Of a DNA stretch of 64,000 bases, positions 1 through 7,720 are shown in pieces (position 1 is the first letter of the stretch; every line of letters starts with the position of its first letter). The stretch covers positions 94,673 through 158,672 of the forward strand of contig NZ_JNVM01000018.1 in assembly GCF_000722545.1 (NCBI RefSeq), given 5' to 3'. The notes beneath the pieces were generated by a model. That model had not been told where the DNA came from, did not search any database, and saw nothing but the letters and a program-made list of their open reading frames with translations. The position numbers and the translations under genes were made by a program. The stretch is from Paenibacillus tyrphae (GTDB lineage Bacteria; Bacillota; Bacilli; Paenibacillales; NBRC-103111).

Positions 1-1
1 G

Positions 2-343
2 CCGATTGTGGAAAACTACTTTAAACACGGCTTCGACTCGGGACAAAATGCGGGTAAATTGCTGATCGCAAGCAGCGTGGCGGAAGACGGACGCATGGAA
101 GTGACGGTGGCGGACAACGGGAAAGGGATGGCGGAGGAAGAACTGCAGCGCCTGAAAGCGCGACTCGGTTCGCCGTCCGAGCATCTGCAGGAAGAAGACA
201 GCATCGGTCTGATCAATGTGGTATCGCGTCTGCGGCTCTATTACAACCATGAAGCGGACATGAGGATCGAGCATCACAAGCCTTACGGCGTCAAGGTAAC
301 GATCCTTATGCCCATGCATATGAAGGAGAACGGGGAGCTATGA
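2..343 (+). CDS. Sensor histidine kinase, C-terminal end only (YesM type)
   Basis: The gene starts before the window, so only the ATP-binding end of a two-component kinase is visible. The fragment opens with an N-box (PIVENYFKHG) and continues to a G-box (DNGKGM), the HATPase_c signature, and then a GLINVVSRL segment typical of the YesM-like kinases with HAMP and His_kinase domains. Its stop overlaps the start of the AraC-type response regulator by 4 bp (ATGA), so the two are translationally coupled and form a YesM/YesN-style pair. The sensed signal cannot be told because the extracellular domain is outside the window; many relatives sense sugars or cell-wall carbohydrates. Confidence 0.9.
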   Translation, partial: PIVENYFKHGFDSGQNAGKLLIASSVAEDGRMEVTVADNGKGMAEEELQRLKARLGSPSEHLQEEDSIGLINVVSRLRLYYNHEADMRIEHHKPYGVKVTILMPMHMKENGEL

Positions 344-1971
344 AAGCCATCATCGTCGATGATGAAAAGCACGTGCGGGAAGCGATCAAGCTGCTCGTCC
401 GATGGAGCGACTTCGGCATCGATCAGGTGCTGGAAGCCCAGGACGGGCTGGACGCCGTCCGCCAAATCGAGGAGCATCGGCCGCAGCTTATCTTTACGGA
501 CATGATGATGCCCGTCAAGAGCGGCATGGAGCTGATGGAATGGCTGCAAAGCCAATACCCGTCCGGCAAAACGATCGTCATCAGCGGACACGACGAATTC
601 GAGCTTGTCCGGCACGCGGTTCAATACGGCGGCGTCGACTACATCTTAAAGCCCATCGACCACGAGCAATTGGCTGCCGCGGTCGAGAAGGCGGTATCCG
701 CCATCCGGCGCGAAGAATCGGAACGCCACCTGCAGCAGGCGCGAAATATCGAGATGAATCAGCTCAAGCCGGTCTATTGGGACAAAATATTGTCCAACCT
801 GCTGACCGAGCCGAAGCTTTATTCCCAGCATGCCAAAGCCTTGGACGCAGAGTTCGGGCTCGGACCTTCGGTAAAAGAGTGCCGGATCGCCATCTTGAGC
901 CTGGATACGATGAGCCTCAGCTTCAAGGATAGGTTTATGGCCGATTACGAGCTGCTCTTTTTCTCGCTCACGAACATCTGCAACGAGCTGCTGTCCGCGC
1001 GCGCGTCTGGAGGTCCCCGGCAAGGCATCGCCTACCGGTACTGGAACAGCGACAGCGAAGCGATCCTGCTACTCTACGGCGGACTGGACCAGACGCAAGC
1101 ATTGCTCGAACGCATTCGGGAAGGCATCCGGGACACGGTCCGCAACTGCTTCGATACCGGCGTCAGCCGGGTGCATCCGTTCCCCGAAGGGCTGACGGCC
1201 GCTTATCTTGAAGCCAGGCAGGTGCTTCGCAGACGGAATCTGCTGATCCGGGAGAAGCGCACGCTGATCGCCGGACCCGCAGCGGCGACGGCAAGCAGCC
1301 GGCAGCTTTCTTTTACGGATTACGCCGAACCGATCCGGCTCTCGGTGCAGAGCGGCAGCGAGGAGCAGATCCGCCGCGCGGTCGCCGCGTGGTTCGCAGA
1401 TGTGCGCAAGCTTGATTATATCGACATGGAGCAGTTGGAGCATTGGTGGCACGAGTACAATGTCGTGCGCAGCCGCTGGCTGGCCGAGCTATTCGAGGGC
1501 GACGGGGTTCGCGGCGAAGAGGAGCACAGCGCGCCGTTCGTCGTTCCGCTGGACGAGGAAGGCTTTCTGTCCCTCGACCGCTGGGAGCAGCAGCTCGTCC
1601 GCAGCTTATCCGAGCTCTCGCGGCTACTGCTTTCGCATCAGCGGCAGGACAGCAACGTTATTTTTGAAATTGCCAAATTTATTCAAAATCATTACCATCA
1701 GGACATTACATTGCAGGAAATCGCCAACCATTTTTACTTGAGCCGTGAATATATTTCCCGTAAGTTCAAGCAGGAATTTCATGTGAATTTATCCGATTAC
1801 ATCAGTGGCATCCGCATCGATAAGGCCAAGCTGCTGCTTTTGAACCCGAATCTTCGCATTACCCAGATCGCCGCCATGGTCGGCTACGACGACGAGAAAT
1901 ATTTCAGCAAAGTGTTCAAGAAAACGGTTGGCGTCTCTCCTAACGAGTACAGGAAGGTGAACCAACCATGA
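340..1971 (+). CDS. Response regulator with AraC-type DNA-binding domain (YesN type)
   Basis: A 543-residue transcription factor. Residues 1-120 are a receiver domain with acidic pocket D7/D8, phospho-acceptor D54 in FTDMMMP, S82 and K104 (LKP). A middle region of about 300 residues without recognisable motifs follows, then a double helix-turn-helix of AraC type at about 445-540 (ITLQEIANHFYLSREYISRKF ... IAAMVGYDDEKYFSKVFKK). It partners the kinase fragment just upstream, with a 4-bp overlap, and overlaps the next gene by 4 bp as well. It probably controls this operon or nearby carbohydrate genes; the target is inference. Confidence 0.93.
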   Translation: MKAIIVDDEKHVREAIKLLVRWSDFGIDQVLEAQDGLDAVRQIEEHRPQLIFTDMMMPVKSGMELMEWLQSQYPSGKTIVISGHDEFELVRHAVQYGGVDYILKPIDHEQLAAAVEKAVSAIRREESERHLQQARNIEMNQLKPVYWDKILSNLLTEPKLYSQHAKALDAEFGLGPSVKECRIAILSLDTMSLSFKDRFMADYELLFFSLTNICNELLSARASGGPRQGIAYRYWNSDSEAILLLYGGLDQTQALLERIREGIRDTVRNCFDTGVSRVHPFPEGLTAAYLEARQVLRRRNLLIREKRTLIAGPAAATASSRQLSFTDYAEPIRLSVQSGSEEQIRRAVAAWFADVRKLDYIDMEQLEHWWHEYNVVRSRWLAELFEGDGVRGEEEHSAPFVVPLDEEGFLSLDRWEQQLVRSLSELSRLLLSHQRQDSNVIFEIAKFIQNHYHQDITLQEIANHFYLSREYISRKFKQEFHVNLSDYISGIRIDKAKLLLLNPNLRITQIAAMVGYDDEKYFSKVFKKTVGVSPNEYRKVNQP

Positions 1972-2399
1972 GTATGCAGATCGAGTCGGCGGGACAACCG
2001 TCCGCTCCGCGCAACGTCAAGCCGAGAAAACCGACGAAGAAAACGTATCTGATTCTGGCGCTGGTCTGGGCCGTGCTTGTCGGCTCGGGCGCGTGGGGCG
2101 CCAAGCTTTATATCGATCATTTGAAACGGCAGTTGAAAGAAGAGCTTGCCGTCCAAACGAATGAGCAGCTTACCGCCGTGCAGGAGCAGTACCAGAAGCA
2201 GATCGCCGAGCTCAAAGACAACATGACAGGCGAAATGGCCAAGCTGCAGACGAAGGTCGATGCGGTGAACGAGCTGCTTGCCTTTACCAAAGACAGCGCC
2301 AGCAGCAAGACGGACAACAGCAACCAGCTCTATACCCAGCTCGCCGAAGTGAAGAAGAAGCTCGAAGACCTGAAGAAGCAGCTGGATGCGCTGCAATAG
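1968..2399 (+). CDS. Membrane-anchored coiled-coil protein
   Basis: 143 residues. A basic, proline-rich N-terminus (RNVKPRKPTKK) precedes one membrane span at about residues 27-47; the rest is charged and heptad-like (KRQLKEELAVQTNEQL ... KKKLEDLKKQL), so a long external coiled coil is predicted. No enzyme motif is seen. The start overlaps the regulator stop (ATGA), and the phosphodiester glycosidase gene follows after 36 bp, so all three are probably co-transcribed. A structural or sensory accessory role at the membrane is possible, but no function can be assigned from sequence. Confidence 0.85.
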   Translation: MSMQIESAGQPSAPRNVKPRKPTKKTYLILALVWAVLVGSGAWGAKLYIDHLKRQLKEELAVQTNEQLTAVQEQYQKQIAELKDNMTGEMAKLQTKVDAVNELLAFTKDSASSKTDNSNQLYTQLAEVKKKLEDLKKQLDALQ

Positions 2400-2435
2400 A
2401 TTGCACGGACGAAAGGACAGTGAACTCCGAAAGCC

Positions 2436-3515
2436 ATGATTCCGATTCAACATATTAACCGGACGATGCTGCTGGTATGCGCGCCGTTTGTCGGATTGCT
2501 GCTGTATCTGCTTATCGCGGGCGTATCGGTCGAGCTGCCCCAATTCGCCGGAGCTCCCGACGCTTCATGGAAGGCCGGCAACGACTGGCAGAACGTCCTT
2601 GCCAAGCTGGACAAAACAAAGGCCGACGCGGCGCAGACCCGGTCGACGATCGAGAAGTACTACGAGCTGTACTCCAAAAGCTCGGTCGAAGCTGCCGCAA
2701 TGACGCAAACTGCGGAATCGGCGGCTGCACGCCCGGCAGCCATCTTCGACTCGCGGATCGGCGCCAAGCTCGGCGGCAACGTCAACCGTGCCACGACAAC
2801 CTCCAACGTTGATCTGAAATTATATACGTTTACGGAACCGAGGTATAAAGGCTACGCGCTGAAAGTGGATCTGAAAACGGACAAAGGCATGAAGATGGTG
2901 CTGGGTAAAGACAAAGTCGGGGGCAGCGAAACGACGCTGGAAGCGGTACGCCGCTATGGCGCTGTCGCCGGGATCAACGCAGGAGGCTTCGCCGACGACG
3001 ACAAAACCGGCAAGCGGTTCCCGCTGAGCACGACGGTGCTCGGAGGCAAGTACGTCTACGGCTTCGAGCCGACATTCGAGGATTTGGCGTTCATCGGGAT
3101 CAACACCGACCGGAAGCTGATCGGCGGCAAATTTTCGCGCCAGGAAGATTTGGATAAGCTGAAGCCGTCCTTCGGGGCGACGTTCGTACCGATCCTGCTC
3201 CAGGACGGGAAGAAGCAGAACATTCCGAATCAGTGGCTGACCTCCCCGGCCCGCGCGCCGCGAACGGTGGTCGGCAGCTTTAAGAACGATCAACTGCTCT
3301 TTATGGTGACGGACGGCAACGACGAAAACGGACATTCCGGCGCCACGCTGCCCGAGCTTCAGGACAAGCTGGTCACGCTCGGCGTCAAAGACGCCTATAA
3401 TCTGGACGGGGGCGGATCGTCAAGCTTGATCTATGACGGACAAGTGATCAACCGGCCGTCCGATTCCGGAGGGCGCCTGCGGCCGCTGGCGACGCACTTC
3501 TTGTTTTTCAAGTAA
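2436..3515 (+). CDS. Membrane-anchored phosphodiester glycosidase (NAGPA) family protein
   Basis: 359 residues with an uncleaved-looking N-terminal membrane segment (about 10-30) and an extracellular C-terminal domain. The motifs VAGINAGGF and NLDGGGSSSLIYDG are hallmarks of the NAGPA/phosphodiester glycosidase fold (mammalian uncovering enzyme, bacterial YpcP/ExoP-like exported proteins), which cleaves sugar phosphodiesters. A coil-like linker (about 45-90) lies between anchor and domain. It sits 36 bp after the coiled-coil gene in the YesM/YesN operon. The ribosome site is weak for this ATG (the GAAAGGACAG tract is about 15 nt away), so the start could be the ATG 30 bp further on. Substrate unknown; a cell-wall glycopolymer is plausible. 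Confidence 0.85.
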   Translation: MIPIQHINRTMLLVCAPFVGLLLYLLIAGVSVELPQFAGAPDASWKAGNDWQNVLAKLDKTKADAAQTRSTIEKYYELYSKSSVEAAAMTQTAESAAARPAAIFDSRIGAKLGGNVNRATTTSNVDLKLYTFTEPRYKGYALKVDLKTDKGMKMVLGKDKVGGSETTLEAVRRYGAVAGINAGGFADDDKTGKRFPLSTTVLGGKYVYGFEPTFEDLAFIGINTDRKLIGGKFSRQEDLDKLKPSFGATFVPILLQDGKKQNIPNQWLTSPARAPRTVVGSFKNDQLLFMVTDGNDENGHSGATLPELQDKLVTLGVKDAYNLDGGGSSSLIYDGQVINRPSDSGGRLRPLATHFLFFK

Positions 3516-3532
3516 AATTCACATATTTAGCG

Positions 3533-3561
3533 TTTTCTTTTACCAATGGGTTGGTTATAAT
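3533..3561 (+). promoter_or_regulatory. Probable sigma-A promoter of the 32-residue peptide
   Basis: A perfect TATAAT (3556-3561) lies 22 bp upstream of the small ORF's start. The -35 at 17-bp spacing (TTTTCT) is poor, so this is supported mainly by the -10 and the strong ribosome site that follows. Confidence 0.45.
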
Positions 3562-3583
3562 ATAGGCGGGAGGTGCTGAGTAA

Positions 3584-3682
3584 ATGTCAGTCACATTTTG
3601 GATCGTAATCATGGTTTTTCTTCTGTTCATTGTCTCGATGCTTACAGCCGCTTACAATGATGACAAAACCAAGGGACTTTAA
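3584..3682 (+). CDS. 32-residue single-span membrane peptide
   Basis: A very short ORF with all the marks of a real gene: a perfect TATAAT 22 bp upstream, a strong GGGAGGTG ribosome site at 3568-3575, an ATG, and a peptide starting MSVTFWIVIMVFLLFIVS, one hydrophobic helix, followed by a polar tail (AAYNDDKTKGL). Such peptides in Bacillales include regulators of membrane complexes and holin-like toxins, but there is no specific match I can name. It stands alone between the NAGPA operon and a convergent small gene. Function unknown. Confidence 0.7.
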   Translation: MSVTFWIVIMVFLLFIVSMLTAAYNDDKTKGL

Positions 3683-3801
3683 TCATACGCTTCCCTTCGC
3701 CTGCGGGTTGAGAGACGCGGCTTCCGGATCAATCAAGGTTACGTTACAACACCTGATTGCATTTGCGGCCGGCATCTTTCAACCCGTTTTCATGCTCCGC
3801 A

Positions 3802-3816
3802 GATACAATTTGTATC
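3802..3816. promoter_or_regulatory. Perfect GATAC-N5-GTATC operator-like palindrome
   Basis: GATACAATTTGTATC matches exactly the 15-bp palindrome that recurs upstream of the XRE/SinR-like genes and the EPS operon. It lies between two convergent small genes, next to an AT-rich stretch with a possible TATAAT on the minus strand (3821-3826). Its target here is unclear; an antisense transcript or a distal site are options. Confidence 0.4.
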
Positions 3817-3844
3817 TCTCATTATAAAAAAATAGAATCACTGG

Positions 3845-4015
3845 CTAACGTGTGTCTTCATTCTCCGCATCGGGCTGCGAAGTCTGGTCAAGGGGAATCG
3901 GACTGCTGCTGAACTTTTGCCAATCGAGCGGATTGAGTCCAAGCTGCCTCATTACTTCACGGATCTCCAAATGTATAACGGTTTCATCTCCAGTAGTCAT
4001 TGCGATTCGCTCCAT
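3845..4015 (-). CDS. Small SinI-like protein, copy A
   Basis: A 56-residue protein read on the minus strand: it starts MERIAMTTGDETVIHLEIRE and contains EIREVMRQLGLNPLDWQKF. The helix motif (D/E)IR-x3-(K/R)QLG-x-(N/H)P is shared with two other small proteins in this window (22536-22691 and 23975-24151). It resembles the SinI/SinR oligomerisation helix, compare NELGLNKESLRKIV in the SinR-like protein here. The acidic tail is unconserved. A GAAGGTGG ribosome site lies 10 nt before the ATG. An antirepressor role is inferred from the SinI likeness and from copies B and C next to XRE genes. Confidence 0.65.
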   Translation of the reverse strand: MERIAMTTGDETVIHLEIREVMRQLGLNPLDWQKFSSSPIPLDQTSQPDAENEDTR

Positions 4016-4185
4016 CCTGACAAGTCCACCTTCTATATGGTTTTAGTATGATTTTATATGAGCTTGACCGAAGAGTGTAACAATCCCTTACAGGCATTCT
4101 AGCACAGCGAGCGTTACAGAATGGTTACAAAACCAAAAGAATTCATAAATTTTCCTCTAGCTTTATTAAATTTTGGCTAAACATT

Positions 4186-4221
4186 TGATATAATATCCAA
4201 AGACCTAGTCCTATTAGACTA
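4186..4221 (+). promoter_or_regulatory. Extended -10 promoter with inverted repeat at the transcription start
   Basis: TGATATAAT (4186-4194) is an extended -10 element. Directly downstream is an inverted repeat TAGTC-CTATTA-GACTA (4206-4221), positioned like an operator over the start site. The 10-mer CTAGTCCTAT within it (4205-4214) also occurs in the palindrome upstream of the SinR-like gene (23249-23258). It drives the hydrolase-BTAD gene. Confidence 0.5.
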
Positions 4222-4263
4222 ATTTAAATGAAAATTTGAATCCCATAGGGGGACTTTGGACTT

Positions 4264-5835
4264 ATGTCGTTTTTCATTTCCGCCGATTCTCTGATGTATT
4301 ACGAACATTACGAGTGCCCCGCAAAGGGAGCGAAAACTTTGGTGATGATCCACGGCGCCGGATTGAACTCCACCTTCTGGCAGTCCATTGTCCCGCTTCT
4401 CGAGTGGCGTTATTCAATCCTCTTGTACGATTTAAGCGGCCACGGACAAAGCAGTGAAGGACACACGGACATTTCTTGGGAGCTGCTGACCGGAGAACTC
4501 CATGCTCTGCTGCGCTCGCTGAGATTGGACCGCGTCACCCTGCTGGGTCACGACTTCGGGGCACACCTCGCCGTCCAGTTCGCATTGACGTACGGCTCGA
4601 TGGTTGAAAGCCTCATCCTGATCTCGCCATTCGCCCACCTGCCGCTTACCTCGCTTCATAAAGAATACAAGCTGCGCGCCTCCCTCGCCAAAAAAACAGC
4701 CCGACAAACGCTCGGGGAAGCGATGGCGAAGCGCATGTCCGTCAAGCACAAGGATGCGGTCTTGACGCAGCGAATCGTGCAAGCCTTTGAACGGGCCCAT
4801 TCCCCCACCTATGTTCAAATGGTGGAATTGGCGGCCAAACCCGTATTTCTGAAAGATTATCTCGTCCTCCAAAAGCCTGTACTGCTGCTCTCCGGCGAGC
4901 AGGACCCCGTCTTCACGCCGGCGCTGGCCGGTCTGACGCATGCTCAGCTGGAGACGACGGGCTTCTTGGTCGTCCCCGACGCCTCGAGCCTGGTGTTCGT
5001 CGATCAGCCGATTTATGCGGCCGACTGGATCGATGCCTTTAGCCGCAAGCCGCTTTCCGGACAACGGAATAACGCCATCAACCGCGAGCTGCGGCAGCAC
5101 GTCCAGCAATTGACAAAACAGGGCTACGAGCATTGGAGCGGCAACCGGATTCGCATCCGCTGCTTAGGCAAGTTCGAGGTCTGTCTGAACGACCGGATCG
5201 TGCCGGGCGGATGGAATACCCGGTACGCCAAAAGCTTGATGATCTATCTGGCTTTTCACCCGACCGCTACGCGGGAGCAGCTGTGCGAAGCTCTCTTCCC
5301 GGAAGTCGAGCACCCGAATGCGATGCGGAATTTACGCGTGTACTTGAGCCACTTCTCCAAACTGCTGGAGACGAATGATACGGACAAGCCGTGCCTGACG
5401 ATCGGAAGAGATGTCGTCAAGCTTCATTATCTTGTCGATTGCGATGTAATGGAATTTTTGAACGATCTGCAACAGGTCTCTGCAGAACAGGATAGCGAGG
5501 TGAAGTACGGGCTGTGCGAAGATTTGCTTAGCCGGCTCAGCGGCAAGTTCATGCCGGGATGCTACGATCCTTTTTCCCTATCGTTGAAAGAAAAAATCGA
5601 GCAGCTATGGGAGGGCATCACCTTGTGGGCGGCCGATTACTGCATGCTGACCGAAAGAGGCGGCCAAGCCGTTCCTTTTCTGCTCAGCGGATTGCAGCAC
5701 GGCTTGGCGGACGAAACCTTATACTATGACCGGTTGATCGCCATTTATCAGAAAAGCGGCAACGCCAAAGAGCTGCGCAAATGGGTCCGAAAAAAACGAA
5801 ACAGCTCCCCGCCTTCGTGTGAGGAGCAGTTGTAA
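4264..5835 (+). CDS. Alpha/beta-hydrolase fold fused to a BTAD-type regulatory domain
   Basis: 523 residues in two parts. Residues 1-265 are an alpha/beta-hydrolase fold: oxyanion HGAG (H30-G31), nucleophile elbow G95-H96-D97-F98-G99 with Asp as in epoxide hydrolases and dehalogenases, and acid D214 (GEQDPVF). The usual catalytic His is missing: in PDASSLVFVDQP the position holds S242. Residues 295-370 (IRIRCLGKFEVCLNDRIV ... MRNLRVYLSHFSKLLE) look like the OmpR-like winged helix of BTAD/SARP regulators, followed by a helical BTAD-like tail. The simplest reading is a transcription factor whose hydrolase domain binds or slowly turns over a ligand. It is monocistronic, preceded by an extended -10 promoter with an inverted repeat. 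Confidence 0.8.
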   Translation: MSFFISADSLMYYEHYECPAKGAKTLVMIHGAGLNSTFWQSIVPLLEWRYSILLYDLSGHGQSSEGHTDISWELLTGELHALLRSLRLDRVTLLGHDFGAHLAVQFALTYGSMVESLILISPFAHLPLTSLHKEYKLRASLAKKTARQTLGEAMAKRMSVKHKDAVLTQRIVQAFERAHSPTYVQMVELAAKPVFLKDYLVLQKPVLLLSGEQDPVFTPALAGLTHAQLETTGFLVVPDASSLVFVDQPIYAADWIDAFSRKPLSGQRNNAINRELRQHVQQLTKQGYEHWSGNRIRIRCLGKFEVCLNDRIVPGGWNTRYAKSLMIYLAFHPTATREQLCEALFPEVEHPNAMRNLRVYLSHFSKLLETNDTDKPCLTIGRDVVKLHYLVDCDVMEFLNDLQQVSAEQDSEVKYGLCEDLLSRLSGKFMPGCYDPFSLSLKEKIEQLWEGITLWAADYCMLTERGGQAVPFLLSGLQHGLADETLYYDRLIAIYQKSGNAKELRKWVRKKRNSSPPSCEEQL

Positions 5836-5863
5836 TCGGGAGCGCTGAATCTGATCCGGTAAG

Positions 5864-6730
5864 CTACTTGCTCCCCGCTTTTACGGTGAACGTGCATTTA
5901 GACCCTTTTGGCTCCAACATGATGTCATACGTACCCGGCTGCGGATTATTGAGCAGGAACATGTTGCGCCCCTCATTTAATTCCGCGCTAAAGTTGAGAT
6001 CCTTTGAAACCAGTTTTAACCCGGTCCCGGCGTTCGGCTTCACATTAAAAACCGCTTTGATCATGGAACCGGCCTTTATTTCGGTATTTCCGGGAATAAA
6101 ACCGGCTGCGGTAATGTCGATCGTCGCCAGCTGCAGATCGTTTTCTTCGTCGGCTGCTGCCTGCTGAGATTGCGGCTGGCCAATTGAGCTTGCGACGATT
6201 TGATTTTTTTGCGTAAAAATGCCCCCTGCCAAAACCAATATGGCTGCCATGAGCATGAAAGTGCCGGTATAGCCCGCTTTTTTTACCGATTGTTTCGTTT
6301 TTGCCGCCTTACGGGTGAACTGACCGTCTAACCATTTTTGAATCAAAAAGACGAGTACAACGAATGCAATATCGGCAGCCATGACAACGATGCCCGATTT
6401 GAAAAACAGGCTGCCGGCCACCGTTCCGAGCATCGCCCCAAGCAAGCCACTCAATGCTCCGTTTGCTACGGTTTGCAAGCCGAACCCCCTGCCGCCGGCC
6501 ATCCCCACGATAATCGCGAACAGCATGGCCGGGATCATATTTACAAGTAAATCAAATTCGAACGTTTGCGCCGCGGCCACGCCGAATGCGGACCCGGATA
6601 CAGCCGCCAGCACGGGAACCAAGATCGTTCCGGCCGATTTTGGCAGCATCCCCTTATAAATATAAATATAAAAAATTGGATAGCTTGTAATCAGGATTAC
6701 GAGAATGAAGCTTCCAATGTTCAGCAGCAT
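5864..6730 (-). CDS. Multi-span membrane protein with cupredoxin-like C-terminal domain
   Basis: 288 residues from an ATG (6730) with GGAGTGG ribosome site; an in-frame longer ORF lacks one. The N-terminal 140 residues hold four to five membrane spans rich in Gly/Ala. A further span at about 155-175 is followed by an external domain (TIDITAAGFIPGNTEIKAGS ... PGTYDIMLEPKGSKCTFTV) with the beta-sandwich pattern of cupredoxin-like domains. The single Cys could be a metal ligand, but the full type-1 copper set is not visible. It is the last gene of the HupE/permease/YcgQ-like operon. A role in metal handling is inferred from context only. Confidence 0.75.
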   Translation of the reverse strand: MLLNIGSFILVILITSYPIFYIYIYKGMLPKSAGTILVPVLAAVSGSAFGVAAAQTFEFDLLVNMIPAMLFAIIVGMAGGRGFGLQTVANGALSGLLGAMLGTVAGSLFFKSGIVVMAADIAFVVLVFLIQKWLDGQFTRKAAKTKQSVKKAGYTGTFMLMAAILVLAGGIFTQKNQIVASSIGQPQSQQAAADEENDLQLATIDITAAGFIPGNTEIKAGSMIKAVFNVKPNAGTGLKLVSKDLNFSAELNEGRNMFLLNNPQPGTYDIMLEPKGSKCTFTVKAGSK

Positions 6731-6774
6731 AAAAGAACCACTCCATCTGTTTACAGGCGATAAAGGCGGCCTGC

Positions 6775-7692
6775 CTATTTTAGCTTTGAAGCAAAGTCCC
6801 AATCCGGATAGACGTACGGAACGCTTGGAGCGGCAGCAGGCTCCATACTTTGAACGGTTATTTTGATCACCGTCTGCCCGCGATATTCCATTTTGCCGAT
6901 CGTTCCGGTTACCGTTACCCAGGAGTCATCGGCAGATTGGCTTGCGTCCGGCGTCTCGGCCACAATCCCGTAAGGCGAAATATCCGCAATGCAATGCGTC
7001 ATCGCCATTCTGCCGATAATGAGCTGATTTTCCTGCAAACCGGCTTCGCGATAGATGAAACCTTTGATTTTAATAGGCTTGCCTTCAAAATTAGCCGGAA
7101 ACGTATTGAGGGCTTGCAGCTTTTCAATAAACCATTCATCCTTCATTTCGATCAAATCTTGTTTATATAACCGCATGCCTAATTGGGCGTAGTCCCGGTT
7201 GTACTTATCGGCTTTAAACAGCTCTTTTATCGCGGGATCCTCATCGCCCCCTAGTTGTACTAAGTCTGCCGGTCCCGAGGCAGAGTGGACGCTTCCTCCC
7301 CCTATAGTCATCCCTTTTTTCTTGGCAAGGGTCCCGGCCAGCGCTTGGTTCGGCAAAAATGTCCCCAATAACAGCGGTAACATAAATAAACTGTAGATGA
7401 CGGCATGTTTCCAGAAAGACCGGGGCGGCTCATGGCTATGGGAATGATCATGGCCATGTCCGCAATCGCATAGAATGACAGGCTGTATGATCGAACGAAT
7501 GGAAAAATAAAGCTGAAAAGCTGTAAAAACCGCGAGCCCCGCTACAGCCAAATTTACATAAAATGTAAGCTTCGGTGCTATAAAAAGAAGAATGTCTCCC
7601 GATATCGTCAAGTAAGCTGTAAACGCCGTAAATCCGATCAGGATGGCCAATTTCAAAAAATGGTGCACGATAGGGGCATAAGCTTTGCCCAT
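6775..7692 (-). CDS. YcgQ-like TIGR03943 family membrane protein
   Basis: 305 residues with membrane spans near residues 12-30, 35-60 and 92-112, and a His-rich loop (CDCGHGHDHSHSHEPP) between them that looks metal-binding. The external C-terminal half (DEWFIEKLQALNTFPANFEG ... GFIYREAGLQENQLIIGRMA) matches the TIGR03943/DUF1980 pattern of B. subtilis YcgQ, which is encoded beside the permease YcgR as here. Strong AGGAGGAATAAGG ribosome site. It sits 28 bp downstream of the permease gene. The pair is probably a metal-linked transport module; the substrate is not established from sequence. Confidence 0.85.
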   Translation of the reverse strand: MGKAYAPIVHHFLKLAILIGFTAFTAYLTISGDILLFIAPKLTFYVNLAVAGLAVFTAFQLYFSIRSIIQPVILCDCGHGHDHSHSHEPPRSFWKHAVIYSLFMLPLLLGTFLPNQALAGTLAKKKGMTIGGGSVHSASGPADLVQLGGDEDPAIKELFKADKYNRDYAQLGMRLYKQDLIEMKDEWFIEKLQALNTFPANFEGKPIKIKGFIYREAGLQENQLIIGRMAMTHCIADISPYGIVAETPDASQSADDSWVTVTGTIGKMEYRGQTVIKITVQSMEPAAAPSVPYVYPDWDFASKLK

Positions 7693-7720
7693 TCCTTATT
7701 CCTCCTAACCTCAAGCCCGG

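Noticed and set aside
3852..4046. 64-codon plus-strand ORF
   Set aside because: The minus strand over the same bases codes SinI-like copy A, which has paralogues and a ribosome site; the plus reading has neither.
5788..5835. Terminator hairpin at the end of the hydrolase-BTAD gene
   Set aside because: The GCTCC/GGAGC pairing lies inside the coding end and lacks a T tail on either strand.
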